From: Morchella semilibera
Taxonomy: Eukaryota > Ascomycota > Pezizomycetes > Pezizales > Morchellaceae
NCBI GenBank assembly: GCA_009192285.1
Contig: CM018604.1
Location: 4,435,746-4,499,745, forward strand
Direction: 5' to 3'
DNA length: 64,000 bases
In this document: positions 46,736 through 59,636 of the stretch, one piece after another
Layout of the letters: each line of letters opens with the position of its first letter
Numbering within the stretch: the stretch's first letter is position 1
Made by a program: the position numbers and the translations under genes
The notes under the pieces: model-generated
What the model was told of the DNA's origin: nothing
What the model saw: the letters and a program-made list of their open reading frames with translations, nothing else
Database searches by the model: none

Positions 46736-49179
46736 TGCATGTCTGAGAAATTGTAGGGGCTTTGGTGCCAGGGAATTGTAACTATAGTTGAAAAATAAGA
46801 GACTTTGCCGGTTTTTTCCTTGATCTACCGCCTGGATTGTGATCCCCTACCCGGCGAGCGATCTTATTTATCTATAAATTTACTTTAAATCTTCTATCCA
46901 CTATTGTAAAAGAATGTGACGAGAAAAAACTTGATAATCCTAACCTACTGCGCATGAAATAATATTCCAGAGACCGGCGGCGCACTACAGTGTAACCAAC
47001 CACCAGCCACGGAATTAAATGTCAAGGTAGAAACATTCTTTAGGGAACATAATACAGTCAAGTAGGAAAGTCTAACGCCTCGACTACTAAAATGCAGCGT
47101 TTGTGACTAGAGGGAGTAAGAAAACTACATATAATCTCTCCGAGGCGCGCTAGCAAGCGCTCCAGCCCATGACCATGCTCAGCTGCATCTCCAACAACCA
47201 CGCGCAACGAAGAGAAGCAGAAGGTTTAAATCAGTGATGAGAACTGACTATATTTGTGCTCACTTTCAGGGAGACAGCATCGGTCGATATAGTCCGACTA
47301 TTGGAACCATAAATCCACCTGGCGCACATTTTTGATATAATTGGGGTTTCACTGCGCGCCTGCGCACCAATCTTTGTCATAAAGCATCACTCGGCGCTTG
47401 GTGTGCCAAGGGCTATACATATATACCTAACCTAGTCCCCAAAACATCAGCGTTAGAATTCTCCTGCACATATATATACCCGCGAGTTGGGTGGTGATAG
47501 TTCACAGTTTCAAATATGAAAGTCCATTAATCAAAGGGAAGAGGTTAGTTACCTTACCTAAAGACTCTTTACGACGTTAGCTGCAGCTGTCGTTACCAGT
47601 GCTTTATATCTTTTGATCCAAAGTCGACCTAAAGTTTCTCCAGACTGACAAAACCCCAGCGCAAACAAAGACTAAAACCAAACGGACCGAAAGACTACAG
47701 TAAGATTACTGCGACCGAACGAGAATTGAGGTCTGGTCCGATTTCGCGATATCAGTAAAGATTAAGATCGCGCTTCTACTTTAACTGAAGCTCGTCCCGC
47801 TCTACATATGGCTTGGCATGCATCAATCAATCATCTGTAGGATTATGAGACACCACATGTAATCCACCTTCCAACACCTGAACCATTGTAACCACGGCCA
47901 GTGTCAACAGACTTACCCCTACACGCGTAGTACAAATCTACAATGCATTAACCTTCGTCGGATATGGACGGCTTCAACATCCAACTAATCACATCTACAC
48001 CTTAAGCTGTCAATATTGGCCCCTTATCGACATAATATGAATCAAAGTTTTTATGGGGGATCAATTGTTCGTTAAGATCTATTAACAAAAACCGTAAGCC
48101 TTTTCTTTTCCTTTCTGAGGGGGCGGCATTTTAATTACTGACAGGGTAAGCATAACTATCAAGTATAAGTGGTCTCTCGCGTACTCCACACGCCGAACCT
48201 TTGGCTACGAGGATATCAGATTCTAAAATCTGATCATGGTCAAGCTAAACCAATCGCTTATCCCCGTCACAACGGAAAGAGTCTCGGCCTCTCTACTGGT
48301 CCTTACGACTGAGTCGCCAACGAATTATATATGTTGAGCATGCACTTAAGCAGGGCGCGCGAGGTTATTAGTGCGAGGAGAATTTATGTAACCCTGCCAC
48401 CCAAACACGTACTAGGTATACTGAACCTTTGGGCAGAAAGGTTCAAAGGCGAAATAGTAGCCTTGCTTGAGCGTACCCGAGAGCCTCATATATACATGCA
48501 TTTATCTAGGTTCAGCCTTCACAAGTATACATGTAGTACCCAAGAATCTGCTTCAACGGGTCCTGCTTAATTAAGCAGGCTTACGGGAAACCCCAGAGTT
48601 TCTTTAGCTTGTGCTAGGACCTCTACTATATAGAACCAGTGTCAATGTTCATCGGCATCCACCGTGCCTAGCTTTATATACCTAAGAGTAACCAACTGGC
48701 TGGGTAGCCCTCACTGATCACCCTCCTCTAACCTCCGCAATAAAGGCTACCAATCCTATAGATACTGACTCCTCTATAGACACATATACACAGCCGGCTT
48801 ACTGCGAACTTTCCTAAGTTCTATGAGTTTTCTATTGGCGCCTCTAAGATTAGAGGCATACACTATTTATAAATTCTCCGACCCTGAGATCATGAGCCCT
48901 AACGGCATGCCCTGCGTCCGTGTATAGCCGAAATCCCGCAATGGTAGATATCGGTCTGCCGCCCTAATGGTGGGTCCTGTCCGTACTACTAGTGCTACCC
49001 TATCTCCCAGTGAGGAAATAAAACACATGTACACGATATATTCATTTACACACTAGTTCCGAAATATTAGGCACATATATATATACAGAGCTGTCCGGGC
49101 CCACGCCCTATAAATCCACCTCGACTCCCCCATACCTAATTTTGAGTTATCGTTGGCATTAGTCGAACAAGCTGGCATA
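46736..49179. other. intergenic region
   Basis: No gene recognised. It holds an 18-nt motif at 47,377-47,394, TACATGTA at 48,528 and a perfect 18-bp palindrome CCTGCTTAATTAAGCAGG at 48,562-48,579. A short frame at 48,331-48,570 has no recognisable motif. Confidence 0.45.
48562..48579. other. perfect 18-bp palindrome
   Basis: CCTGCTTAATTAAGCAGG is fully self-complementary with no loop. Its role is unknown; a dimeric protein-binding site or a cruciform are possible. Confidence 0.6.
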
Positions 49180-49620
49180 ATGAACATTTCCATATCACAA
49201 TTAGAAGACCAAACACTGGCATATCAAATTTCAACATTGTTAGCGAATAATCATGAGGGTGGTAATGGGTTTGATATATCAAATACTGTTATTGGGGTAG
49301 TTACCGTTCTAGTCGCTATTCTTGCACTCTTCAAGACATGGAAATTTTGGAGCGGGTTGAGAAGATGGAGACAGAGAAATAGAGCTGTAAGTTTTCTATC
49401 AGATATGAGGAATTAATATTGGGTTGGGTTGACAATGATATTCCAGGATATCGAGAATCCTGACAGCGAGAGAAACCCTATATACCACCAGGGGGTTTAT
49501 TTCGATTATAGTAGGAGGGTTCAGAACGTGTTCGTGGGTTATGAGTTCGAGCGAGCTATAAACCTTGCCCAGAGCTTTGAACTAGGAGAGCGAAGGCAGA
49601 CAATAAGAAGTTTGTCATGA
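49180..49620 (+). CDS. small single-pass membrane protein
   Basis: Two exons, 49,180-49,386 and 49,447-49,620, give 126 residues. The 60-nt intron has a GTAAGT donor and a TTCCAG acceptor; it is phase 0 and contains a stop, so splicing is needed to join the two frames. An N-terminal polar part (about 1-38) is followed by a hydrophobic segment, TVIGVVTVLVAILALF (about 41-57), and a basic stretch, RRWRQRNR. Exon 2 encodes a mixed polar tail (GVYFDYSRRVQNVFVGYEF). The membrane helix followed by a positive flank suggests a cytosolic tail. I do not recognise a family. It may be an orphan gene. Confidence 0.45.
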
Positions 49621-51138
49621 GAGTTGTTGTGTTCTATTCTTGTTAGGGTTTTTGATTGTCAGTCCCCCGGCTTGAGGGTGTCCGGGTGTAGTATGTTGGC
49701 CGGAAACTTTTGATATGGATGAATTGTTGAACTACATATGTTTCCTTATGTCTCTCAAATTAAGTTGAACTCCCTTATAATCCTATGTCTTTATGGTTTG
49801 CGTCAGATTCCTTGGCCCAGGAGTAGTAATATGTGAGAAATGGATCATGCACTATTCCCCAATCACACTTCTTACCTGGGTCTCATTAAACCACCGAAGA
49901 TCAAATCAAATCGATACATGGGCGGATGCTAGGACCCTCGCGGTGATTTCTTTGGTATTGAACATAGGTAAGGTCATTTCATATCCCATTCTCTTGATTA
50001 AGCTGTCAAAACGACATTAATGGCCAAATAAACTGGGCCCTTTGAAAGCTTATTATCTTCACAGGACACCATATTGTACTCTGGCTTGGCAATCGGCACA
50101 AAAGTAGCTGCAGGGGCGTTAATTGTCCCAAACTTATGTTGATTCCAATTTGTTCTACATATTTTGATATACTCTAGCTACGCAACGTCCAAATTGGCAA
50201 CTAAAAAACGCAAAACTTCTACCTGGTAAAGAGGGATTTATACTTATGCACGCCTTGTATGATTGACAACGTCCAAGTACGTGCAAGGATTAGTGGACTA
50301 CATGTATATATCCCCAACATTTAGGTAACCTTAAACTTGCATGCATAGCCACTTCCCCATGATGTAGATGATCATTACTGTACTAGAAGACATGATCCAT
50401 GAGCTCGAGCCTATCCAAATGACGCCAAGGCATAGATCTACAACTGTCCCTACTCTCACTCCATGCATCGATTAGGCCCGGGGCTGATCCTCAAGCCTAG
50501 CTGGTCGAAATAACCTCCGCAGGCTCGCTGATTGAGGCTACGGTCATTTGAGTGTTCGCCGCAGCTCGTCCTATCAGGCTGATGGTAATTATGCATGATG
50601 CTTGTTTCTTCCTAATTCCTATAATAGGAAATTTGAGTACGGGTAATAAGAGACTAAAAGAGAAAAGAACATACGTGGAGGTGACTGTGAAAATGAAAGA
50701 CAGTATGCCCTAATCTGGCAGCACTCGTTCCATGGGGAAAGCCAATACTGTAGCCACTCACGGGGTTTGACAAACATATCGAATTTTCCGAAGAATACTG
50801 ACCCTTACCGGCATAACCTGTTTGCCAAAAGCCCCTTCCCCACCAGGACCCTGTGGACGGCCGTGCATGTGCGCAATCCGGAACGACGTTGATTTAAGGT
50901 AGATACATACGTACGTGTACGCACGGGCACTGGGTAAATCCTAACCCTAGATTTTTCAGAAATTAACCCCGCTCTACGACTCATTCACTTCGAATACCCT
51001 ACGAAGACCTCCCCATCTACACAACCAAGCGAGCACCCCATTGATTACCACAGATTTACATCACCCTTGCTCCCGGCCCCATCGGCTGAGCTAAGGCGGA
51101 TTCGAAGGGTCAACACACATCGCAAGGCAGTTCCCCCC

Positions 51139-51180
<42 letters not shown>

Positions 51181-54037
51181 CCTCTCCCTCTCTCTCTCTG
51201 TTTCTCTCTCTCTGCCTTGGAATCGGTCTACCTCAAAGTTTTACGGCAACAACCCCCGAGACCCGGCTACCTTACCGTCATGACAATGATATCAATGACT
51301 CTTTCGCTTCATATCTACACCTAAGTTCATTGGAGGGGCTGGAAAGACTAAGGCTCCGTGGATACATCAGAACAGCTGCCTTTGGATCAGGGTTCTTTCT
51401 ATAGGGCATAGCAGGGGTCCGCACCTCGGAAATCAGTCAACTTGAGGTTAGAGTCGTTCAGTGCACCCCAATCCTTCGTTCTCGGACTGAGCTGGAAGTT
51501 CATGCAAGCAGTCATGCGCCTACAATTGCAGTCGACATGTCACTTTATCAAAAATACGCAGTGGGAAAATCCAGTTCCCATCATGCAGCTGCAAGGCTTC
51601 CCTCTACGAGTCTACGACTTCATCGTTCATAGGGCCATGTACCCCGAGCGGACCCCCGGCCGCACGAATCCCCTCTCATCTTAAAAATAGATTTCAGGGG
51701 TACACTGAAAGATACTTGTGTAGTTTCAGTTGAAGACTGAGCGAGGCTAGATAATAGAACATAAACGAGGCCCGACGTCTCAGGCTGTAGAACATAGATC
51801 ATGATCTTTGACCCGGCCGGTTTCATAAATTCAATAGCATAGTTACTTTTACTTCACGGTTCCAACGCACGTATATAGGGTATAAATAAATAAGTAATGC
51901 CTTTACCCCGCCGTTCAAGATGCCGATCTGTAGCTCGACTTCTCCTAATTAATCACCACCGTTTGAGAGGGTCCAATTCTGAGATCAGTGAAATACGCGC
52001 AGATCTCACATACATGCAAGTGCACTGCGCACATTGACCGCCAGGGCCAATCATTGTACTATATACAGGGGCTGGATGGAGTGGTTGGCTTGGCGTGCGT
52101 TGGAATCTCAGGAATATATCACCATACGATTCAACTGAACTGCATGGGTTGAGGATACTCGCATACTGTGGATTGGTCAATTAGGCGTTAGAACCTTGAC
52201 AGACGGAGAGAATAGCTCTCAATTGGCTTCACCAGTAAGTGTACGTACGGTTTTGGGGCCTTTTAAATTGGCTAGCATTAGGTCTTGATTGGGCTTCAAT
52301 GAGCTATATAAATGATTTTAGGTAGCCTGAGTAGCTTCTATGGTCATCTCTACCATTCCATATATATAATACCCTAGAATAAAAACTACTTCAAATGGGT
52401 GGCACCAGGTCATGGGCGGTTAGACTATAAAACACATCCAAAGCCTATATGGCTATTAGAAAACCTAAGCTAAATACACAAAACTCTATAAGTGATGTTC
52501 TTGAAGAAAAATCTGACCCTTATGAAGAGAATGATGCATGAGTAGCGTAGGGAGAGTCCTTGGTTGATTCTCTACGGTATATACCATATACCTTCGTGGG
52601 CCTATATATATAGCACTCTATATACCCCGCTCTAAGGCCGGCCCTCTGTCCTTTCATTGGGACCCTTCTTACCCCTGTACCCGTCTCTACGCATCCATTT
52701 TGTATCCAATTTTGCGCCGACCCGCCCAACAGATATTCTTTGGATTATCAATCAATCAATATTTTTTCTCGAGTGATTTTCCATGATCGCGGGTCCTAAG
52801 GATAAGAGGGCCTGTGTAACTATAGCATCCAGAGAGATTACTTGATCAATCGAAGTGGAGGCAGGCTGATTGTGCAAGCCTCTCCCTTCCTACACAGCTA
52901 GCTAGCGTGCCGGGAACTCATAAATATACTTGCGGTGAAATTAAGTATTGTCTCCCGCGATAGCAATCATCAAACTCACCATTTCCACGATCCCACCAAC
53001 AATCATAACCATGATAGTTGAAGTGTGTGGTATAATTGCTTTGAGTGTAGGAACAGCTGTGATTTTAGTACACTTGGATTTAGCTTGTGATTGTGATTCT
53101 CAGGTAGGGTCTCAAGCCTGGTGGGTTGAATGGTTGCCAGCGCAATTAGTGGGACAATACTTAATTTCACCGTAAGTATAGGTTATATCAATAATCTATA
53201 TCAATCTACGATCCTTGCTTCTGGCGCCGGCACAACGTGGGACGACGGAGAGGGGGACCGGAAAAAAACTCTAGGAACAATGAGCGCATATAATGAGACC
53301 CAATTCTCATGATTAACGAGATGGAGATTTTCAAGAAGGGGGGTATCATATTCCGCGAGCGCCAGTTACTAGCACTAGGAACACAGATAAGGTTATCAAA
53401 AAAAAAAGCGCAATTAAAAAGCAGAAGGAGAGAGGCGACAATTGTGGCCGCTTTGGGATCAATGCTGCTGGGTAGTAGGCCGGTGGTATTCATCGGAGGT
53501 TTTCCGGAGATAACCGAGACATGTAGATAAGGCGTGAATGGTTATTAATCTACATTTAACAACCTCGATTTGGTAACCTAGTAAAAACCATATGTTGAAT
53601 TGTAGGAGTTCCTAATAAAATAATGCCTACTACCCATAGTGCCTCACAGCAATAAGGTAACTCTTCCGCCTTTACCAGATTGGAAAAAGGTGAGGTAAAT
53701 CAATTATAATCACCTACTATAGTATGCCAGGGCTGCAAAACTTGCTAGTATATATATAGCCCTATGGTATTGAGGGCCAGTACACATCCTGCGGGGATGT
53801 CCTGCTATATGCTAGTAACGGCTTTTGGAAGTCCGAAAACAGAACTTTGCACCAGAGGCATTGTCAAAGCGTTGGTGTAGTATAGCGCTTAAGTTTGTTT
53901 ATCCTCAAGCGTATGAAATTATAGTGGGAGCGACTATATGTAACCCGTGATATTGAGTGTATCAGAAAGCGGGCTGTTATCTATTCCTAATCGAGTTATG
54001 CCTGATTAAGTGTGATAATTAAATGCACTTTAACAAG
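49621..54037. other. intergenic region
   Basis: No supported gene. Contents: TACATGTA at 50,299, a (CT)n microsatellite at 51,142-51,178 with imperfect continuation to 51,215, and a minus-strand 18-nt motif at 52,769-52,786. Around 52,950-53,530 there are three short frames, one with a hydrophobic start and one Arg/Lys-rich, with splice-like signals between them. I could not join them into a consistent gene. Confidence 0.45.
51142..51215. repeat. CT dinucleotide microsatellite
   Basis: About 18 uninterrupted CT units are followed by imperfect CT-rich repeats. Confidence 0.9.
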
Positions 54038-54119
54038 TCTTTGGTAGTATAGTGGTTAGTATACTCGCTTGTCATCCGGCAAAACGCGAGTGACCGGGGT
54101 TCAATTCCCCGCCAGAGAG
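54038..54119 (+). tRNA. tRNA-Asp(GTC) with 10-nt intron
   Basis: All arms pair. Acceptor TCTTTGG with CCAGAGA (one G-U), D stem GTAT with ATAC, anticodon stem CTCGC with GCGAG, and T stem CGGGG with CCCCG around TTCAATT. The discriminator base is G73. The anticodon GTC is at 54,071-54,073, preceded by TT. Between the two anticodon-stem strands there are 17 nt instead of 7, so a 10-nt intron after position 37 is inferred. This is the normal place for nuclear tRNA introns. A T7 run about 50 bp downstream may stop Pol III. Confidence 0.92.
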
Positions 54120-56235
54120 TAATCCCAGGGTTGTAGACATCACCAAATGTGACCTCTGCAACTGATCTTTTTTTGTCATTACCTCCAAAATTCGAGTATT
54201 TTCCAAGAAAAGCCACCTATTCCCGACCGAAAGTATGTATTGTCTCGAATGAGAATTACAATATCCCCGAAATATATACATGAGATTCACTGGCTGCTGC
54301 TACTCAGGTTGTTGCTTTTTTTTTTTAGTACTGCTAGTTCGTACATAGTGCTTGATAGTCCGCAAGCCCAGAACCCAATCTCGACAAGTTTGTTTCATAG
54401 AACTACAGACCCTGGACAGACCTTTGGTGTTCCCTTTACCCTACGGGGGAGTTTCAAAAACACCAGCGGCCGGCTTGACAATCACTCGTACCGTTCAGGC
54501 TTGAACCTACATATCTACGTAGTATCTACATGTATAAGTAGATGTATTTATGGATGTAGCTAGCACGCACTGCACGGGTACTTGTACATGTACATAATAT
54601 ATACGTCCCCTGATATTACCCCAAATGTCGGAAGTCCGCTCTTGTACATGTATGTATAACAAACCCCAACAGTATATATATATATACACCCCCCGACTCG
54701 GGATAATCGATCGCTGCACCCAATAATTATGCCCCCGCCCCCCCTCCCCCCATTTACTCCCCGCGCGCCTCCACCCCCGTAAAAACGACCTGCTACATTA
54801 CGACCAACACCACGCAGAGCTACAAGACCACAAGACTGACAGTATGAGGTGTGTGCTGTAGGTTACATAATGTACTTAACTTGCCCATGAAGATCTGGCG
54901 TTAGGGGTGATCACTTCACCCCCCCCCCCCCCAAACCCCCTCCCCCGTGGGGGCAGCTTTTGTAGGTTGTATATATAGACCACCCTTAGATATATGAATA
55001 TCCCCAACCTTCCAGTACTCGTAGGTCAGCTCCCGCAGAAATGTGCCTGGCGCGTTAAACAGATATCTCCGCTGACGAAGCACAATCGACGAATTAAACT
55101 CATACATGCACCAAATGGGCCATGAATATAAATATATTAGGTGGCCATATATGGGCATGGGGCAAGGAATGAATTCTGAAACCCAGCTCCAAGTCTCGTA
55201 ACTGTAGTAGTAGTGGTGATTTGGTTTTTTCATTGAGGGGTGGTCATTTTAAGTGGTTCTCTAAATGTATTCGCTATCTGTACTAGCCAGTTTGAAAGTA
55301 CAGGAAGTTTAGTAATCCGTAAATACATGTAGCCTTGGCGAACATTTCAATACTAAGACCTAGAGTATATAGGATCTCGTTAATCATATACTCTAAGATG
55401 TAACTAATATCCTTCATTATTTCCGTAAAATACACAGATGAGTTGGGTGGATCTACCTAATAGCTAAGCAGAAGAAGAAGCGTAGCGGATACCTCCGTGT
55501 GAACACACCAATTTACTCCTGGAAAAGGGGTGTTCTTCCTTCTCGACAAAAGAGTTCAATCAAAAGGACAATATAAACGCTATCAGCAAAACAGGAAGGT
55601 TAAAGGAGCTACAGTTTATTCGCTACGATACAAAAAGAAAAAGGCAGAAAATGGTCTGATTGAATTCCTCTCACCTCACACTCCTTGTAGGCTACATGTA
55701 CAGTGGCACCGTCTAGATACATATACATGATAAGGATAATCTATGCGCCCTTCAAGACGTTGATCGGTAAATAGACCAATCGAGCCAGTAGTCAGTACCG
55801 GACCTAATAGTCCAGCAGGCCAATACGTAGGTGACCACAGTGACGCGCTTATATCCGCGCAAGGGTAATTGATAATACCCACGATGCCTTAGGCTCGCGT
55901 CTATCGGTCCTCGGTTTCATCCAATACCACTCACTACTGATTACTTTGTCAGCTTTTGACCTGCCGGCTCTCGTAATAATTGGATTGGCGATTAGTATCC
56001 CGCGCACCAAGGCCCTCTTGCAGCGTGGGGTCCGTCCCAGCGCGCGAGCTGAGGGGATATCTAAATTGCATTCGGGCCCGCCCTTAGATTCCCGAATGTC
56101 TTACTCTACACAGACCTCCGGAGTCCTGACCGACCACAACCCTGCACTAGTGGTAACGTCGATCATTGGCTGTAAACTGTGGGGTGCAGCTTCATCTTAG
56201 CGACCGTTGAACCTCGGCACAAGACAAGCTGTCAA
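54120..56235. other. intergenic region
   Basis: No gene supported. TACATGTA occurs at 54,527, 54,585, 54,645, 55,324 and 55,693. A divergent ATCACTCG core lies at 54,481, and a run of 14 C is at 54,919-54,932. Confidence 0.45.
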
Positions 56236-56243
56236 TACATGTA
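56236..56243. promoter_or_regulatory. TACATGTA upstream of the racemase gene
   Basis: A copy of the enriched palindrome lies about 86 bp upstream of the ATG at 56,329 and 33 bp before the TATA box. Confidence 0.4.
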
Positions 56244-56276
56244 GCTATCCCTCCCCACACACACACCGACAGCAGA

Positions 56277-56284
56277 TATAAAAG
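56277..56284 (+). promoter_or_regulatory. TATA box of the racemase gene
   Basis: TATAAAAG lies 45-52 bp upstream of the ATG at 56,329. Confidence 0.6.
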
Positions 56285-56328
56285 AGACCACTGCACACTT
56301 AAAGCTCCCTCCTCACAGTTAGCTAGCA

Positions 56329-57486
56329 ATGAGTATTCAAACCCCATCCCCACCTCTCGCCAGCCTGCGTGTAATCGAATTCGCTGGTCTAGCACCTGGT
56401 CCCTTCTGCGGCAAGCTCCTCGCCGACTACGGCGCCTCCGTCCTCCGGATCGACCGCCATGATGGCCCACAAGCCCCCACCCCCGACCTCCTCGCATCCC
56501 ACAAGCGTTCCCTCGCGTTAAACCTAAAGTCCCCCGCCGGAAACCAACTCCTACAGAAGCTCCTCCTCACGGCCGATGTCCTGATAGACCCATTCCGGCC
56601 CCAGACGCTCGAGCGCCTACAGCTCGGCCCTGAGACGCTATGTGCAGCGAATCCGAGACTCATTTATACGCGTCTTACAGGCTTTCGGCGTGACGGAAAG
56701 TACGCGACTATGGCCGGCCACGATATCAACTACCTTGCTGTATCAGGCGCACTCTCGCTGCTAGGTGCCGCGGGGGCACCGCCATCACCGCCCGCGAATA
56801 TATTGGGCGACTTTGCGGGCGGTGGAGCAACGGCCTTCGTGGGGATATTGCTGGCACTAGTGGCGAGAGGTGTGAGTGGGAAGGGGCAGGTCGTACAGGC
56901 GAATATGGTGGATGGAGCGGCCTATTTAACGTTATTTCCCAGGTTTTTGGCGAAGACGCCAACTTGGAATAGAGGGAGGGGGGAGAACCTTTTGGATGGA
57001 GGAGCACCATTTTATCGATGTTATAAATGCAGAGATGGTGGGTATATGGCAGTTGGGGCGCTAGAGGAGAGGTTCTACCAAGTATTTGTGAAGGGGCTAT
57101 TTGGTGAGGGGGCAGAGAGCTTACCAGATAGACAGAATAGACGAAATTGGAAGAAATTAGGGGAGTTGTTTGAAAAGAGATTCGCTGAGAGGTCAAGAGC
57201 CGAATGGGAGCGTGTGTTTGACGGAACGGATGCTTGTGTGACGCCAGTATTGACACTTGGTGAGCTAGAGGAAAGTGGATACGAGCAGAGACCTGCTGTG
57301 ACCCTGTTAGAATCAAAGGCGGTGGAGGAGAAAAAGGGAGAGATGTGGACAGGAAGGGCTTTGAGTCCAGGGGAAGGAGGAAAGGAAGCCCTTGAGGAGT
57401 GGTGGGGGATGAAGGAAGGTGCACAGTGGACGGTCGGTGAGGAGGGGTTTGAGATCCTGGAGAAGACGTCTGAATCGAAGCTGTAG
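56329..57486 (+). CDS. CoA-transferase family III / alpha-methylacyl-CoA racemase
   Basis: A single exon of 385 residues, close to the usual 360-390 of the family. It opens with [30 protein letters not shown]-type sequence, the family N-terminal signature. The residues expected to act in racemases are present and evenly shifted by five from the mycobacterial enzyme MCR: H131 (AGHDINY), D161 (GDFAGGG) and E246 (LEERFY). The racemase would interconvert the 2R and 2S forms of 2-methylacyl-CoA, needed for beta-oxidation of branched fatty acids. The protein ends in SKL, a canonical peroxisomal import signal, which fits that role. A CoA transferase of the same fold cannot be excluded. The 3' half of the gene is more A/G-rich than the first half. 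Confidence 0.9.
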   Translation: MSIQTPSPPLASLRVIEFAGLAPGPFCGKLLADYGASVLRIDRHDGPQAPTPDLLASHKRSLALNLKSPAGNQLLQKLLLTADVLIDPFRPQTLERLQLGPETLCAANPRLIYTRLTGFRRDGKYATMAGHDINYLAVSGALSLLGAAGAPPSPPANILGDFAGGGATAFVGILLALVARGVSGKGQVVQANMVDGAAYLTLFPRFLAKTPTWNRGRGENLLDGGAPFYRCYKCRDGGYMAVGALEERFYQVFVKGLFGEGAESLPDRQNRRNWKKLGELFEKRFAERSRAEWERVFDGTDACVTPVLTLGELEESGYEQRPAVTLLESKAVEEKKGEMWTGRALSPGEGGKEALEEWWGMKEGAQWTVGEEGFEILEKTSESKL

Positions 57487-58564
57487 GTCTTTTTCTCTCT
57501 TTCCTTTTGCATAAATGTAATTCCATTCATAGCCTTTAGCATATAAAATGTAGCCACATGTAGTATGTAGCCATGGAGTATAAGCATCTCAGTCAGATTA
57601 ACTACAAAAGACGAGTAACTTACAGTGATGAACTGTTAAGCTCTGGTTGTGATCCTTAAGCAAACAGATGAGAGATTGAATTCCACTTAATTCTACGATG
57701 TGTAAGAACCCATCATCGATCGAGATAAACCTGAAGGAAGAGAAAGAGAGAGATAAATGGATTGATTCATGATGTAACTCCCAGTTTCAGCCAAAGAACA
57801 AGTGTTCCTTTCAAAGTACAGGTAAGCTCGGAAACACACCCGCACCAACACAGCCAACTACGAAAAAAAAAATGTGCAGCGGCATATGGTCCGACCAAAC
57901 ACTGAGAGCTACGAGTGCGCCACCTTTCCAGCCACCATGTCCACCAATCCATCCATCAACACCAACTGACCAATCGATCCCCACCAGGTAGATACGACCA
58001 AGTACCTAAATGTACCTCCCTCTCCCCCCCACCCCTTGACATCTCTGGTTTGCTCCAATGCGTAACCTACGAACCCTGCCGTCCCAATTAACCCCGCACC
58101 ATCCCCCCCCATTTCAGAGACTCGCTCGAACCCCTATTCTCGCCGGAGAAATTTCCCCCCCTCCTAGAGAACCTTCTCAGCCATAAGCTGCTCGCTCACC
58201 AGCGCTAGGCTCGTACAGGTGGGTTGGTCCCGCCGTGGAAATTTTACCCCGATCACTCCTAATATCTCTTGAAGTGTCAGTGGAATCGACCAGATCACTA
58301 AAGCCCCCGGTTCTTTCTCATGCGATAACCCTTTCTAGGTGCTATAGTAAGATATTTACCCACATCAAAAGTGGGGGGGGGGAGCTTTAACCGAAGAAAA
58401 AGATGGCGATAGACGGACGTTCTACTGACTCAAGCCTAGCTACTGCTACACCTTGCACCTCTCTGACCACGCCACTGGCTTAAGCTCGTGGGGCGGCGTC
58501 ATGCATACAACAACTGATTAATAACAACAAAAACAAAAACAGCAACAACAACAGCGGGGCGGCG

Positions 58565-58582
58565 TCATGAACAATCACTCGC
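58565..58582 (+). repeat. dispersed 18-nt motif copy
   Basis: It reads TCATGAACAATCACTCGC and is followed by TCGCCAAGAAA. The copies at 59,923 and 27,367 have the same kind of downstream GCCAAGAAA, so they form a subfamily distinct from the copies in the first 12 kb. Confidence 0.65.
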
Positions 58583-58769
58583 TCGCCAAGAAAAAACTAC
58601 TCCACCCCCGGCACCGGGGTCTCGGGCCTATCAGCGTAAAATATATACCCTACCCTCCAAAACCTAACGAAGAGATTGTGAGAATTTCGGGTGCCGATAG
58701 ATCTCAGAGTGATTCTCATTTGAAAGCCAGTGTTCGGATCACAGAGTTAAACACCTTCCCGCTTCAGTG

Positions 58770-58791
58770 CTTGGCATCTTAATGCCAAGCC
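58770..58791. other. 9-bp perfect hairpin
   Basis: GCTTGGCAT and ATGCCAAGC pair perfectly around a 4-nt loop. The function is unknown. Confidence 0.5.
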
Positions 58792-59556
58792 TGTCAAGAG
58801 AAGACTCCTGATCCATCAGCACAAAGGGCATAATATCAGTGTCGCCTACAGTCTGAGCAATTGGTTAGGGTTTGGCATACCACCTATCGCTTGTAGACTA
58901 TATCGACTCAATGGCCCTTTAGGAAAGGAAAAGGCGTTCAGATCCAGCACTCTCTACCTCATTTGTTTTGGTTGCGGGTATGGCGGGGATATTGCCTAGT
59001 ATTATATGAATAGGGGTAATAAGCTTGCAGAAAGTTACCCAAGCTCGACAAATCAAATCTACAGAGCTTATGAGCCTTTCTACAATATACCTTCTCTAGT
59101 GAGGCAAATAACTCTATGCCTACGACCTACTTACATGAGTAATATCGGTGCTCCTGGGCGAGGCCGAACATTACATGATACTACACAACACTACATGTAC
59201 GTATACGTTCAAACGTACCTACGATAAGATTGATAGTGGATTACATACACAACCAAAAGAAACCCTAACCCACCAAAGAATGCTCCAACCGTAGCTATCC
59301 TAATCCCCCAAAGGTTTAAGGGGGAAACCCATTAAGACATCATGCTCTCCATACGAGTTTTTGACTGGTATCATTACCCAGTATGAGAGAGGCTAGATGG
59401 GGTGTTTGGTATGGGGACTGAGGCATGCAAAGTCTTGCAGGGAACTAGTATTGCCACTAGAATTGCTCCGAAAGCGCCCATGGAGAAGGGAATAGAGGGG
59501 GGGACCTAGGTGAGTGTTATATAGAAGAAACCTAGAACAGGCCAAGAGTCAATTTA

Positions 59557-59636
59557 CCGCTGATTGCGTACATATGTACGTATAGCTAAGAGATATTTCG
59601 CCGTGGATTGCGTATGTATAGCTAAGAGATATTTGG
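59557..59636 (+). repeat. two-copy tandem duplication
   Basis: Two units of 44 and 36 bp share GATTGCGTA and GTATAGCTAAGAGATATTT. The second unit lacks 8 bp between these two blocks. Confidence 0.75.

Noticed and set aside
48331-48570. 79-residue frame with NLWAERFKGEIVALLERT
   Set aside because: A short helical-looking piece, but with no conserved motif or adjoining exon; too little to call.
51060-51105. tRNA-like A-box TTAGCTCAGCCGATGG on the minus strand
   Set aside because: No B box follows at tRNA distance.
52948-53530. Short frames with a hydrophobic start and a GTAAGT donor at 53,172
   Set aside because: The only frame-compatible acceptor tried (53,274) runs into a stop at once, so no consistent gene could be built.
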